Both the position numbers and the translations under genes were made by a program. From the NCBI GenBank assembly GCA_964416065.1, contig CAYQCL010000003.1, positions 22,087-86,086 on the forward strand: DNA of 64,000 bases. The letters are read 5' to 3'. The notes beneath the pieces are model-generated. The model made no database searches. It was not told the origin of the DNA and worked only from the letters and a program-made list of their open reading frames with translations. The first letter of the stretch is position 1; the number at the start of each line of letters is the position of its first letter. Shown piece by piece: positions 9,149 through 18,988 of the stretch. The stretch comes from Limiplasma sp964416065 (lineage in GTDB: Bacteria > Bacillota > Clostridia > Christensenellales > Aristaeellaceae).

Positions 9149-9961
9149 ATGAAGAATAAGCCAAATATCTGGATGAGATTGCTGCTGATTCTCATCAGCC
9201 TCCTGTGGGCTATTCCGCTTCTGTGGGCTGTGATAACGGCCCTCAAGCCCTCCAGGGAAGCCATGATGCTGAATTGGCCGAGCAGACTTACACTTGAAAA
9301 TTTCAAGGCCGTTTTCAATTCAGCTCCCTTTTTGCAGTATGGACTCAATACGGTGCTGATTGTGGCCGGCATTCTGATCGTGCAGCTTGTCACGGTCACC
9401 CTGGGCGCCTATGCGTTGGCCTGTATTGATTTTCGTGGAAAAGCACTGGCCATGGTTCTCATCATGGTGCAGATCGTCATTCCCAGTGACGTGCTCATCC
9501 TTCCTAATTATATTACGCTACGTCAGCTTTCTCTTCTGGATACGCTTGTGGGCGTTATGCTTCCCTTTTTCGCGTCCTCTATGGGGCTGCTGCTGCTGAG
9601 AGGCGCCTATAAAAGCATTCCTGTTGCGATTGCGGATGCCGCCAGAATTGATGGCGCCAATATCCTGCAAACGCTTTTGCATGTGTATATTCCCTCAACC
9701 CGTGCGACCTATGTGGCATTTGCGATCTGCTCTGTCAGCACGCATTGGAACAGCTTCCTCTGGCCGATGATCGTGATCAATTCCGTGGAGAAGCGGCCGC
9801 TGACCGTCGGACTTTCTCTGTTCGCCAAGGCAAGCGAGTCCGGACCTATGTGGGCGAAGGTTACGGCGGCCACGCTGATTGTCATGTTGCCGCTGTATAT
9901 ATTGTTTTGCTCCTTTCAAAAGGTGTTCGTCTCCAGCCTGGTGCACTCCGGCATTAAGTAA
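9149..9961 (+). CDS. carbohydrate ABC permease 2 (UgpE/MalG-like)
   Basis: 270 residues, six TM segments and the EAA motif VAIADAARIDGANILQTLL. The C-terminal tail ends FVSSLVHSGIK, as is typical of MalG-type subunits. GGGAGG lies upstream of ATG 9149, 14 bp after the first permease. It is the last gene of the importer operon; a terminator follows at 10.13 kb. Confidence 0.92.
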   Translation: MKNKPNIWMRLLLILISLLWAIPLLWAVITALKPSREAMMLNWPSRLTLENFKAVFNSAPFLQYGLNTVLIVAGILIVQLVTVTLGAYALACIDFRGKALAMVLIMVQIVIPSDVLILPNYITLRQLSLLDTLVGVMLPFFASSMGLLLLRGAYKSIPVAIADAARIDGANILQTLLHVYIPSTRATYVAFAICSVSTHWNSFLWPMIVINSVEKRPLTVGLSLFAKASESGPMWAKVTAATLIVMLPLYILFCSFQKVFVSSLVHSGIK

Positions 9962-10034
9962 CGGGCCGAAAAGGCGTTCCAAAAGTGGGGTTGGACGAAA
10001 AGGCGTGGGATGCCAAAGCGCTCTGCGTCCTCCG

Positions 10035-10091
10035 CGACGATTGAGGTTGCGGTCTAAGTCCCCTGCACCCCATCCTTTGTCGATCCCCTGG
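10035..10091. repeat. partial copy of the intergenic repeat seen at 37.7 kb
   Basis: 57 bp matching 37735-37791 with about four mismatches (cgacgattgaggttgcggtc and catcctttgtcgat are shared). It lies in the 315-bp gap between convergent genes. The rest of the gap (9962-10034 and 10170-10276) shows no gene. Confidence 0.75.
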
Positions 10092-10129
10092 GGTTGTTGC
10101 CAAAAGCCCCTCAAAAAAATATGCGACAA

Positions 10130-10169
10130 AAAAATCCGCTTTTAGGCAACGCTTGAAAGCGGATTTTTT
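10130..10169. terminator. bidirectional rho-independent terminator
   Basis: A stem built on AAATCCGCTTT / AAAGCGGATTT, flanked by A-run and T-run, lies between convergent operons. It therefore works on both strands. A terminator with the same stem core occurs at 54379. Confidence 0.85.
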
Positions 10170-10276
10170 GTTGTGACTGCACGAAAACTGTTTGTTCAAA
10201 GCTGTTTCTGCAACAGGCCGTTTTATGCATGATTCTGGCCTTCCACGACAGGCCCTTAAGGGTTCAGGCTCGTCCT

Positions 10277-12964
10277 TCACTTTCTTTCCCGCGCATGCTT
10301 CGCGTTCAGAAGTGCGCTGGCGGTGGCCTGTGCTGCCTGCTCGTGGGCCTCCTTTTTCGTGCGCTTGCCCTTTGTAACTTCCTGTGACGGCTCCGGCGGC
10401 CGACGTTTCGTTTCCTTTGCCGGACTGGGCTGAAGCCACTTTGCGACAAGATCCTCCCACGGCAGCTTCCGAAGCGCGATATCCGTCAGAAGCAGGAGCA
10501 GAGCGAGAATACACAGTGCTCCTTCCAACTGCCTGCGTGTAGCGGCGGCCTGAACGGGTACATCCCAGAAGCCGTCCGAATCGGTGAGGGCCCTGCCGCC
10601 GGTACGTTCTCGCAGACGGCTCAGGCCGCCGCCCGGGCTTACGCGCAAATCGTATTCGCTGGAAAAGCCCCGCACCGCACCGCCCTCCTGGGTACGGATT
10701 ATCCCTGTTTCGTCCGATTGCTCGATACGGATCACATACGTTCCTTCCCGAGCGGCAGGCATCTGCCCCTCATATTGTCCCAGAGCGGTTTCCGCCAAAG
10801 CGACGCTCTGCTCCGTGCCGTCCGGCGAAAGCACGGTGGCCGTCGTTTTCAGGCCCTCCTCTGCGCTTTCATCAAGCGTGAATCGAAGGGAAAGCGTCTC
10901 GTTTCCAACGGACGCCTCGATTGTACCGTCGCGAGTGTCCGAGGACAGTACCTTTGCCACCATGCCGCCGAAAAAACGGGACGCGTTTTCCCATTGCATA
11001 AACGAACCCGTCCACGCGCCCTCGGCGTCGCTTGTCCAGGCAATGACCTTCCCGGCTCCCACGTTCCACCAGGCCAAAAGCGGTTCCTCTGTGTCGCTCA
11101 TAAGCGCGACGGACGCCGTGGCCTTTTCGGTCGTCGTCAGGTAACCGTCAAGCGACGGAAAGCCTGAAAAGTCTGTCAGACTGTCAGAGAGCGTGATCAC
11201 TGGTGTAAAAGTTCGGTTCTGCACATAGTTGCCGCCGACCAGCATGGTCTCCTTGGTAAAGATTTTAGGAATGTTATCAAATTCGCCCACCGTATAGCTG
11301 CGTCCGCCGCCCAGGGTCGAAAGCAGGTTCATCAGGGACGAATCCGCACCGTTGCCAACCGCCACCGTCGTCAGGGTGATGCCCGCCTTCTGCATCGCCA
11401 GCGCGATGTCCTGAAAGCCGCTATCCGTCGGTTGCCCGTCAGAGAGGAAAATGACGTGCTTTTGCGGCGCGTCGGACGTGGCGAGCGTGCGGTACGCCTC
11501 GGTCAGCGCGGAATAGAACGCGGTGCCGCCGTCCGCGCGCATGGTGCCGATCTGGGATTGAATGGCGGCCACGTCGGCGACGTTCTGGAACGGAACGACC
11601 CATTTGGCGGTGTCGTCAAAGCCGATGACGCCGATCATGTCATTCTCGGTAAGCACCTCAACGGCACTCATCGCCGCCTCCTTGGCCACTTCGATTCGTG
11701 TGGAGCCGAACTGGCCTTCGGTCATACTGCTTGATTTGTCAATACAGATGACAAGCGCGAGGGAGGGAATGCGCAGCTTTTCCCGCACGTCGATTTTGAT
11801 GGGAAGCAGTTCCTCCAGAAGCGTTCCTCGGTAGCCTCCCAGGGCGTAACTGCTGTCTCCGCCCCAGACGCACAGGCCGCATCCGATGGTGCGTACCGCG
11901 GCATCCAGCGCCTTCCATTGCGCCTCCGTGGCTGAATCATAGTCGATATTGTTGAGCACGACAGCCTCATAGTTGAGATAGCCGTCAGGGGAAAGCGGCA
12001 TATCGATGGGACGAAGGGTTTCGACTTTCATGCCGGTCGAACGGAGCAGACTGGCCACAGCGTCCGTTTCCGAGATTAGCGCGATGGTCGGAGCACCCAG
12101 GACGCGCGCGTAGGCGGACAGACTGTTGTTGCGCGTTTGGACATCACCATCGGCAATCAAACGAACCTCATAGGTCACGACGCCGGTCTTTTGGGCGATA
12201 TCCGCAAAGGCAAAGCGGTTTTCTCCCTTTTGAAGTGCGACCTCGCGTGTGGCAGTCATTTCCCCGTTCTGGTACAAAACCAGCGTTGCGGCCATTTCGG
12301 CATTTGAGTCGACCAGCACGCGCAGCGGAATGCTCTGCCCCTCATAGATTTCAGAGGGCACGCTCACCTCACTCACCTGGGCATCCCTGTCCTCCTCGGA
12401 GGAGAGGGTCAGCGTGTCGACTGAAATACCGCGCGCGGCAAGCTGCTCGATCGTCGATTGAGACACGTCTGTCAGACCGTCCGTTACAACCGTCAGCCCA
12501 CCCGCGCTTTCGGAGGGAAGAAGGCCCAGTGCCAGATGGAGAGCCCCGTCCAGGTCGCTCCCCTCCGTGTCCACACGCGCATGCACGCCGGAAAACGCGG
12601 GGGACCGGCCGATGGGCGTTTCCACCATGGCGTCCGCGCCAAAGACGATGACGCCCGCCTGCTCGTCTGAGGGGAGGGTTTCAAGCTCCTGCCGAATCCT
12701 TTCCTGGAGCAGGGCTTGCTCGTCCCTGGAGGAATCCGAAACGTCCAGCAGAACCCAATGCATTGCCTCGCCGCCGGAGAACAGGACGGACGGGGCGGCG
12801 ATGGCCAGGGCCAGAACGGTGACCAGCAGCATCCGCATGATCAGCGTTACGCGCCGTCTGAGCGATCTGACGCGCAGACCATATCGTCTGTCGATGAAGA
12901 AGATCGCCGCGCAGCCGACCAAAATCAGAGCAAGCGCCCAGGAACGCGAGAAATCAAGCGCCAC
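10277..12964 (-). CDS. membrane-anchored double von Willebrand A protein
   Basis: 895 residues. Two TM segments lie near the N-terminus (about 8-25 and 42-62). A first vWA-like domain has the incomplete MIDAS motif DVSDS. A GATase-like region follows (YEAVVLNNIDYDS, GCGLCVWGGDSSYALGG). A second vWA domain has a full MIDAS (VICIDKSSSM, later GGTAF and LSDGQPTD). A TM near 805-825 precedes a basic, charged C-terminal tail. The start is GTG 12964, preceded by GGAGGTGAG. It overlaps the BatA-like gene by 11 bp and is last in an eight-gene operon. It is probably an envelope scaffold whose metal-dependent contacts are set by the MoxR ATPase. Confidence 0.85.
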   Translation of the reverse strand: MALDFSRSWALALILVGCAAIFFIDRRYGLRVRSLRRRVTLIMRMLLVTVLALAIAAPSVLFSGGEAMHWVLLDVSDSSRDEQALLQERIRQELETLPSDEQAGVIVFGADAMVETPIGRSPAFSGVHARVDTEGSDLDGALHLALGLLPSESAGGLTVVTDGLTDVSQSTIEQLAARGISVDTLTLSSEEDRDAQVSEVSVPSEIYEGQSIPLRVLVDSNAEMAATLVLYQNGEMTATREVALQKGENRFAFADIAQKTGVVTYEVRLIADGDVQTRNNSLSAYARVLGAPTIALISETDAVASLLRSTGMKVETLRPIDMPLSPDGYLNYEAVVLNNIDYDSATEAQWKALDAAVRTIGCGLCVWGGDSSYALGGYRGTLLEELLPIKIDVREKLRIPSLALVICIDKSSSMTEGQFGSTRIEVAKEAAMSAVEVLTENDMIGVIGFDDTAKWVVPFQNVADVAAIQSQIGTMRADGGTAFYSALTEAYRTLATSDAPQKHVIFLSDGQPTDSGFQDIALAMQKAGITLTTVAVGNGADSSLMNLLSTLGGGRSYTVGEFDNIPKIFTKETMLVGGNYVQNRTFTPVITLSDSLTDFSGFPSLDGYLTTTEKATASVALMSDTEEPLLAWWNVGAGKVIAWTSDAEGAWTGSFMQWENASRFFGGMVAKVLSSDTRDGTIEASVGNETLSLRFTLDESAEEGLKTTATVLSPDGTEQSVALAETALGQYEGQMPAAREGTYVIRIEQSDETGIIRTQEGGAVRGFSSEYDLRVSPGGGLSRLRERTGGRALTDSDGFWDVPVQAAATRRQLEGALCILALLLLLTDIALRKLPWEDLVAKWLQPSPAKETKRRPPEPSQEVTKGKRTKKEAHEQAAQATASALLNAKHARERK

Positions 12965-14729
12965 GACGGCTCACCTCCCATTCGAGAATCGTGACGAAAA
13001 AGAGCGCGAGCAAAAGCCAGACCGTCCATTCATGCCAGCCGGTCGCTGTCTGCCCGTCCGAGGATGCCTCCGTCGATTCAGCGACGGTCAGCGTGTCAGA
13101 CTCTGAGACGGGGATGTGCAGGGCAAAACGCGTTTGCCGCGTCTCTCCGCCGCCGAATTCCTCCACCAGCGTATACACGCCGGTTTCGCTCGTGTCCTCA
13201 AGCATACCGCTGTTCAGCGCCATCCTTTGACCGGAGGGCGTCAGCACATAGACGTTCTGCGCGCGCACATCCGCGCGCAGGATCATCGACTCGCCGCAGG
13301 CGGTTTGATCGACCGAGGCGGCGGGCTCCGGGAGAAGATAGCTTGTCAGGTTTTGCACGAGCACGGGAAAATCCGCCTTTAAGGGCAGGTTGCTGTCATG
13401 CAGATCAAATCCGAGCACGGCGACGAGCCGGTCAGGCGTTTCCTCAACCGCGAGGAGCGTGCTCTCCGACGCCGTCAGGATCGGCGTCCCGCCCTCCAGC
13501 GCCCTGGCCTCCTTGACCGCCACATCGGAAAGCGGCAGGTTTTCGCACAGGAGGCGCGCGGTCTGGTTCGCGGCGGGCCGCAACGTCAGCCGTTCGGTCT
13601 CCGTCTGAACGGGCGTGATTTCCAGCACGGCCGAAGGGGGATTGATGGCCCAGACCGCGCCACTTTCCGCGAGCGCGTCGGGCAGGCATCCGTCGTAGAT
13701 GTAAAGGTCGTAGTCTCCGGTCTGCTCCAGATCCTCAAGGGACGCAATGTCCACTGTCAGCCCCTCCACGAGCGCGAGCGCACGCTGCAAAAAGATGTTG
13801 CCCTCCGTCACCAGAAGCGCGGTTCGTTCGCTACTCTGCGCGCGCACAGCATAACGGACATTATCCACCGCCAGGGCGTCCTCCCGCGAAAGGCGTACCG
13901 TCACAATCTGGGCTGTGGAGGGAATGACAAAGCGCACGCCCGCCTCTGCGTTTTCGTCAATCGAGACGGTTCGCACGTCGCAAAGCGCGCCGTCGGCATA
14001 GCATTCCAGCTCCGCCTCGCGAGCGGCCCCGTAGTTTTTCACACGGGCGAAGGCCGCCGCGCTCTCCGGCTGCATGCTGACGTCCGTCAGCGCAAGGTTT
14101 TCCGAAGGGACGCCGACAGCCAAAAGCTGAGCGTCCGAGAACGGGGGACAGGCGCTGTCGGAGAATACATAGACCCGCAGGCCATCGATATCCCGCTTCA
14201 GCGCATCCGCCAGCGCGAGCGCACCGGATAAATCGCCCGTTCCATTCGTGGGGGACAGACCCTCAATCGCGCGGCGCACCTGTGTATGATCGGTGACGCG
14301 CGATATGATTTGCTCAAAGGTGGGGCCGGCGGCCAAAATCGTGACAGCCTCGTCCTCACGCATTCCGTCCAGCAGACGAAGCGCCTCGGCCCGCGCTCGT
14401 TCCAGCCGCGTTTTTCCGCCTTCATCGACGGTCTGCATGCTCGCGGACAGATCAAATACGAAAACGGCCTCGCCCTGCAATTCCCCGATGGTCGTGGGGC
14501 GCATAAGCGCCAGCGCCATTAGCAATACCATCAAAAGCTGTAGCCAAAGAAGCAAACGGCTGCGAAGACGTTCCAAAGGTCTGCTCTGCCGCGTCTCGGC
14601 CTGCATCCTCTGCCAAAGCAGGAGACTGGGGACGGGCACGCGGTTTGCTTTTTTCTTAAGCATCCAAAGCGCGATTACCCCGACAAGGCCCCAAAGCGCC
14701 CATGCGCCTGCCGGATTCAGCCATTCCAT
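12954..14729 (-). CDS. BatA-like membrane protein with vWA domain
   Basis: 591 residues. The BatA N-terminal region has two TM helices (about 8-22 and 60-78), with the typical VPVPSLLLWQRM between them. A vWA domain follows (MIDAS DLSASMQTVD, NGTGDLSGALALADAL), then a long extracytoplasmic portion and a last TM helix near 570. It sits between DUF58 and the double-vWA gene, as in the bat/moxR operons known from many phyla. The molecular role of such proteins is only broadly known (chaperone or complex assembly). Confidence 0.85.
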   Translation of the reverse strand: MEWLNPAGAWALWGLVGVIALWMLKKKANRVPVPSLLLWQRMQAETRQSRPLERLRSRLLLWLQLLMVLLMALALMRPTTIGELQGEAVFVFDLSASMQTVDEGGKTRLERARAEALRLLDGMREDEAVTILAAGPTFEQIISRVTDHTQVRRAIEGLSPTNGTGDLSGALALADALKRDIDGLRVYVFSDSACPPFSDAQLLAVGVPSENLALTDVSMQPESAAAFARVKNYGAAREAELECYADGALCDVRTVSIDENAEAGVRFVIPSTAQIVTVRLSREDALAVDNVRYAVRAQSSERTALLVTEGNIFLQRALALVEGLTVDIASLEDLEQTGDYDLYIYDGCLPDALAESGAVWAINPPSAVLEITPVQTETERLTLRPAANQTARLLCENLPLSDVAVKEARALEGGTPILTASESTLLAVEETPDRLVAVLGFDLHDSNLPLKADFPVLVQNLTSYLLPEPAASVDQTACGESMILRADVRAQNVYVLTPSGQRMALNSGMLEDTSETGVYTLVEEFGGGETRQTRFALHIPVSESDTLTVAESTEASSDGQTATGWHEWTVWLLLALFFVTILEWEVSRRGA

Positions 14730-14745
14730 ATGGTTCCTTCTTTCG

Positions 14746-15603
14746 TCAGACGATCAGCCCCGCGTGGCTCAGCTCGCGTAAGATTTGCTCCTCGAAGGGC
14801 TCCTGAGGGATTGTGAACGCGTGCAGAATACCGCGAGCGCGGCAGAAGCCGTCGATCTCCCCCAGATAGGCGCGCGCTGTTTCCAGATAGCGCCGCGTCA
14901 CATGATAACCGGCATTGAGCGTGCACCGCGCGCCCGTCTCACTATCCACAAGCTCGACCTCGCCCTCAAGCTGGGGCTCCCATTCCTCGCCGCTCCAAAG
15001 CTGTAGGACGCTCGTTTCCTGCTTGCGGTATAGAAGCGAGCTCAGCGCCCGCTGGTAGCCGTCCTCGGAAAGCAGGTCGCTGATCAGGATCGAGACGCCC
15101 CGCCCCTTGGCAAGCGGAAGAGCGGGAACGGCCGCGTCAAGAAGTGTCTGTCCCGCGGGCCGGGCCGCCTCCAGAAAAGCGGACAGCTCGGAATAGCCGT
15201 GCCGTCCCTGTAAGAGCCGCGTATGACGCTCCCCGCCGTTCTGGAGCGTGAACACCGTCACGCGGTCTCCGCCGCACAGACACAGATAGCCAAGGGCCTG
15301 CGCGAGCTGCTTGGCGGCCTCCCACTTTCCAAAGCCCATGGAGGCGCTCGCGTCCACGATCAGATGAACCCGCAGCTCCTGTTCCTCCATAAAAAGCTTG
15401 AGAAAAAGCCGGTCAAAGCGGGCAAACGCATTCCAATCAATCCGACGGATATCGTCGCCCTCGGCATATTCACGAAAATCGGAAAATTCCACGCTGCTTC
15501 CCAGCGCCTTGGATCTCCGAAGGCCGCCGGAGCCTCCGGAGGCCGGCTGACGCATACGCACCTTGAGCGTGTCCAGCCGGTTTAGAAACGCATCACTAAG
15601 CAT
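14746..15603 (-). CDS. DUF58 domain protein
   Basis: 285 residues. The DUF58 signature SVEFSDFREYAEGDDIRRID and DWNAFARFDRLFLKLF is followed by a degenerate vWA motif LIVDASASMGFG. DUF58 proteins nearly always accompany MoxR ATPases, as here (12 bp downstream of moxR). AAAGGAGCC precedes ATG 15603. It is probably a cytoplasmic adaptor between the ATPase and the membrane vWA proteins. Confidence 0.92.
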   Translation of the reverse strand: MLSDAFLNRLDTLKVRMRQPASGGSGGLRRSKALGSSVEFSDFREYAEGDDIRRIDWNAFARFDRLFLKLFMEEQELRVHLIVDASASMGFGKWEAAKQLAQALGYLCLCGGDRVTVFTLQNGGERHTRLLQGRHGYSELSAFLEAARPAGQTLLDAAVPALPLAKGRGVSILISDLLSEDGYQRALSSLLYRKQETSVLQLWSGEEWEPQLEGEVELVDSETGARCTLNAGYHVTRRYLETARAYLGEIDGFCRARGILHAFTIPQEPFEEQILRELSHAGLIV

Positions 15604-15615
15604 CGTTGGCTCCTT

Positions 15616-16596
15616 TCAGGCGCGGGGAAGCGTTTGAAGAAGCGTCCGGATCACGTTCTCAACGGTCTCGCCCTGCGCCATGCCCTCGAAGCTCAGCGCG
15701 ACGCGGTGACGCAGACATGCGGGCGCGATGGCCTCGATGTCCTCATAGGCCACGTTATAGCGCCCGTTCATGAGGGCGCGTACACGCGATGCGGAGATCA
15801 GCGCTTGAGCGGCGCGCGGGCTCGCGCCGAACCGCACGGCCGAGCGAACCGCCTCCGGCGCCTCGGGCAGCTCGGGATGAGTCGCGAGCACAAGCTTGAG
15901 CGCAAAGTCGCGCACGGCGTTGGCGATGGGCACCTCCTGCGCAACGGAGCGCATTTCCAAAAGCATGAAGGCATCCGCGACGCATGAGGCGTGCTCCGTC
16001 TGGGGAACGGTGGTCAGCCCCACGATTTCGCCAAGCTCCTCAAGGCTGGGGAAGCCAACCAGAATTTTGAGCATGAAGCGGTCAAGTTGCGCCTCGGGCA
16101 GCGGATAAGTGCCCTCCTGCTCCATCGGGTTCTGCGTCGCCAGGACAAAATAGGGCTCTTTAAGCACACGGGTTTCGCCCGCGACGGTGATGGAATGCTC
16201 CTGCATGGCCTCCAAAAGCGCCGCCTGTGTCTTGGGGGTTGCGCGGTTGATCTCATCCGCCAGGACGATGGAGGAAAACAAGGGCCCTTGGCGGAAGCGG
16301 AACTCGTTGCCGTTCTCACCCTTGACGATGATGTTGGTGCCCGTGATGTCGGCGGGCATGAGGTCGGGTGTGAATTGGATCCGGCTGAAGGGAAGGGAAA
16401 ACACACTGGAAAGCGAGCGCACCAGTCGCGTTTTGCCAAGACCCGGCACGCCCTCCAGGAGCACGTTTCCGCCCGCGATCATGGCCGTCAGAAGCTGCTC
16501 GACCACGTCCTCCTGTCCGATAATTTCTTTGCCAATCTCCGCCTTGATCCGCGTGGTTTTTTCGGCAAACGACTCGATCTGTTCCTGAGAAATCAT
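15616..16596 (-). CDS. MoxR-family AAA+ ATPase
   Basis: 326 residues with Walker A EGVPGLGKTRL, Walker B VLADEINRA and sensor 1 LATQNPMEQEGTYPLPEAQ, which is the MoxR hallmark, plus the C-terminal lid. MoxR proteins act as ATP-driven chaperones on vWA-domain partners; three partner genes follow directly. The SD is AGGAGG, 7 nt from ATG 16596. Confidence 0.95.
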   Translation of the reverse strand: MISQEQIESFAEKTTRIKAEIGKEIIGQEDVVEQLLTAMIAGGNVLLEGVPGLGKTRLVRSLSSVFSLPFSRIQFTPDLMPADITGTNIIVKGENGNEFRFRQGPLFSSIVLADEINRATPKTQAALLEAMQEHSITVAGETRVLKEPYFVLATQNPMEQEGTYPLPEAQLDRFMLKILVGFPSLEELGEIVGLTTVPQTEHASCVADAFMLLEMRSVAQEVPIANAVRDFALKLVLATHPELPEAPEAVRSAVRFGASPRAAQALISASRVRALMNGRYNVAYEDIEAIAPACLRHRVALSFEGMAQGETVENVIRTLLQTLPRA

Positions 16597-16614
16597 AGCT
16601 GACCTCCTAGTATT

Positions 16615-18078
16615 TTACTCCGCGAGGGAATTGAAGTAATCCTCGACCCATTTCTGCGCATACGCGGGAAGCTGCGCGTTCTGCGCGGCCTCGACGGCCG
16701 ACTGGCTGTATTCGGGGAGCACCTGCGAATAGGGGACGCTGCCGTCCATGCTGCCCGCGCCCGTTCCGATCGTCGTTTCGGTGATCTCACCCTCGCCGAG
16801 CTTGCCCCGCTCATTGACGGTCTCTCCGGAGCCTCCCATGCGGGTGGGATCGTAGATGCTTTCATAATCGGCGACCTTTTTTTCAGGCGCGGCGCTTCCA
16901 TGGGACGCGCTGGAGGAAGAGGAGGCGGAGACGCCTCCGTCCTTGTCGGAGCTGCCCAGACCGGCGCCCGCGCCGCTCGAGCCCTGAGAGGCGGATGAAC
17001 CGCCCGTTCCGTTTGCGCCGCCGCTCTGCATCCCCTGCTTGCCACCCAAAGACGCGCCCTGCGCCGTCGGGGTTCCGGCGGCGGCGCTTCGGACCATCGC
17101 GGCAAGGGCCGCCGCCTGTAGGTTCGCGGCGCTCTGTCCGGTGCAGGCGTTCGTCAGGCATTGAAGGGCCGATGCCGCGTTGCCGCTTTGCAGGGCGTTG
17201 GCTGCGCTTTGAAGCATCTGTCCCGCCGTCGCGTCCGTCGAGGCGCTGGCAGCCTTGGAAAGCTGGCTTTGCAGCTGACTCGAGGCCTCCATGGCCTCCT
17301 TCGCGGCCTCCTGATCGCCCTTTTCCAGCGCTTGGGCAAGCGCCTCCAATCCGGAGGATTTCAGCGCGCTGAGCGCGGCGTCGGCGGTTTTCTCCCGCAT
17401 GGCGGCGAGCCTGCGTTCTGTCTCATCTACCGCGCCCAAAGCGTCCTTGGCCTCCGAGGTCTCGCGCAGCGTTTGGGATAATTCCCCAAGAAGCCTTCGC
17501 ACGTCGGGGGTATCGGCCTCATCCGCGTCAAGCGCTGCCGAGCCTTCTTCCACCTTTTCGGCCTGCCTGGTCATTTCCGCGCGAAAACGCGTCTGGGCGC
17601 GCAGAATCTCCGCCTGTGGATTGGAAATGAAAAAGCTCAGTCCGAGCAAGCAAAGGCATACCAGGGTGCCGATCCATGCCGCCCTAGGCAGACGGAGACG
17701 AAGCGCGCGCTTGGGATCGAGGGAACGAAGGCTCTGGAAAGCATCGTCTCGCTGCAAACGCGCCATTGGCGTTTCACAGCCGTTGAGCATAAGGGCCGTC
17801 TGCGCCCGCACCTTGAGGCCGAGCGCGTCCGCCTGACGCGCGGCGTCCAGATCGGAGATCGGCCATAGCCAAGCGGTCAGCGCGGGCAGCATGGGAAAGG
17901 CCAGCATCACGGCGAGCGCCCAAAGGAGCGCCGAGGGAAGGATCCACAGGAATGACGCGGCGCGCAGAAGAACGACACATATCGCGCCCACAAGCACTCC
18001 ATAGGATAGCCCCAGAACGGCGCGTTTAAGGCGCATCCGCCTTTTAACGGGCTTAAGCGCCCGTTTGAGCTCATTCAT
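16615..18078 (-). CDS. unassigned membrane protein with coiled-coil and Ser/Gly-rich linker
   Basis: 487 residues. Two or three TM helices lie in the first 155 residues, followed by a charged, Ala/Glu-rich helical region (about 160-310) likely to form a coiled coil. A low-complexity Gly/Ser linker (about 345-400) precedes a conserved-looking tail (YESIYDPTRMGGSGETVNER, PAYAQKWVEDYFNSL). The overall plan resembles DUF4175-type proteins in MoxR operons, but I cannot assign it firmly. It overlaps the permease gene upstream by 8 bp. Confidence 0.7.
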   Translation of the reverse strand: MNELKRALKPVKRRMRLKRAVLGLSYGVLVGAICVVLLRAASFLWILPSALLWALAVMLAFPMLPALTAWLWPISDLDAARQADALGLKVRAQTALMLNGCETPMARLQRDDAFQSLRSLDPKRALRLRLPRAAWIGTLVCLCLLGLSFFISNPQAEILRAQTRFRAEMTRQAEKVEEGSAALDADEADTPDVRRLLGELSQTLRETSEAKDALGAVDETERRLAAMREKTADAALSALKSSGLEALAQALEKGDQEAAKEAMEASSQLQSQLSKAASASTDATAGQMLQSAANALQSGNAASALQCLTNACTGQSAANLQAAALAAMVRSAAAGTPTAQGASLGGKQGMQSGGANGTGGSSASQGSSGAGAGLGSSDKDGGVSASSSSSASHGSAAPEKKVADYESIYDPTRMGGSGETVNERGKLGEGEITETTIGTGAGSMDGSVPYSQVLPEYSQSAVEAAQNAQLPAYAQKWVEDYFNSLAE

Positions 18079-18988
18079 GGCTTTTTGTTCCTTTCAGTTT
18101 TCTTTCATGACGTGTGCTCAGCCGAAGGGCGGAAAGCACCGTAAGAATTACCGACGCGCAGCCCATAAAAAGCATATTGGTGGCAAGAAAATGATCGAAG
18201 GGCAGATATTCGACCGTGTTGGCGAGGGTATCGCTGAAGCGTCCCAAAAGATCGCTCGTGCCTCCGATAAGCTGCGTCTGATCCTGAAGCAGAGAGAACA
18301 GGCCCAGCCCGGGATTGAGCGTGAAGGAAACGGGTGTGATGTCGATCATATGGAGCTGCTGTCCAACGATGCGCATTGCGTCATAAAGGTCGCCGATCCG
18401 CTTGATATCATAAGACAAAGGAAGCAGCGTTACGATGCCGATGGAAAATATTGCCAGATAGCTGGCCACTGTTGAGGCGACGGTGCGCTTGAAAAGAGAG
18501 GAGCAGAACAGCCCCACGGAAAGCGCCGCCAGCGCTGTCAAAAGCAAAAACGCCACGCTCATCAGCACCTGCATGACCGTCGCACCGCCGATCAGCAGGA
18601 CCAGAGATAGCATGGGCATTGAGGACAAAATCATCAGGGCCAGAAAGCCGAAGCTTTCCAGAAGCTTGGCGACGACGATACTAAACGCGCTCGTGTTGGT
18701 CACCAGCAAAAGATCGAGCGTCTGGCACTCGCGTTCGCCGCTGATGCTACCTGCGGTCATCGCGGGAGCCACAAGGATCAGAAGTCCGAATTGCAGGATG
18801 ACAAGGAGCGCATAGCCATATACGCTGGCCCGCATGCTCCCCAGCGAGACCGTACCGCCCATAAAGGGGGCGTACACGACAAAATAGGATGTCAGGCCAA
18901 GCGCAAGCATGTATAGCGTCAGGATGACCGGCGTGCGCACGGTGCGCATACGCCTGCGGGCCGAAAAGGAAAGGATCGGGTTACTCAT
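18071..18988 (-). CDS. ABC-2 type permease
   Basis: 305 residues with six TM helices. The N-terminus NPILSFSARRRMRTVRTPVI and the central SGERECQTLDLLLVTNTSAF (the conserved ERE-x-TL elbow) are typical of ABC-2/NatB-type permeases. It overlaps the ATPase gene by 8 bp and the next gene by 8 bp. It forms an exporter with the ATPase upstream; the substrate is unknown. Confidence 0.88.
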   Translation of the reverse strand: MSNPILSFSARRRMRTVRTPVILTLYMLALGLTSYFVVYAPFMGGTVSLGSMRASVYGYALLVILQFGLLILVAPAMTAGSISGERECQTLDLLLVTNTSAFSIVVAKLLESFGFLALMILSSMPMLSLVLLIGGATVMQVLMSVAFLLLTALAALSVGLFCSSLFKRTVASTVASYLAIFSIGIVTLLPLSYDIKRIGDLYDAMRIVGQQLHMIDITPVSFTLNPGLGLFSLLQDQTQLIGGTSDLLGRFSDTLANTVEYLPFDHFLATNMLFMGCASVILTVLSALRLSTRHERKLKGTKSHE

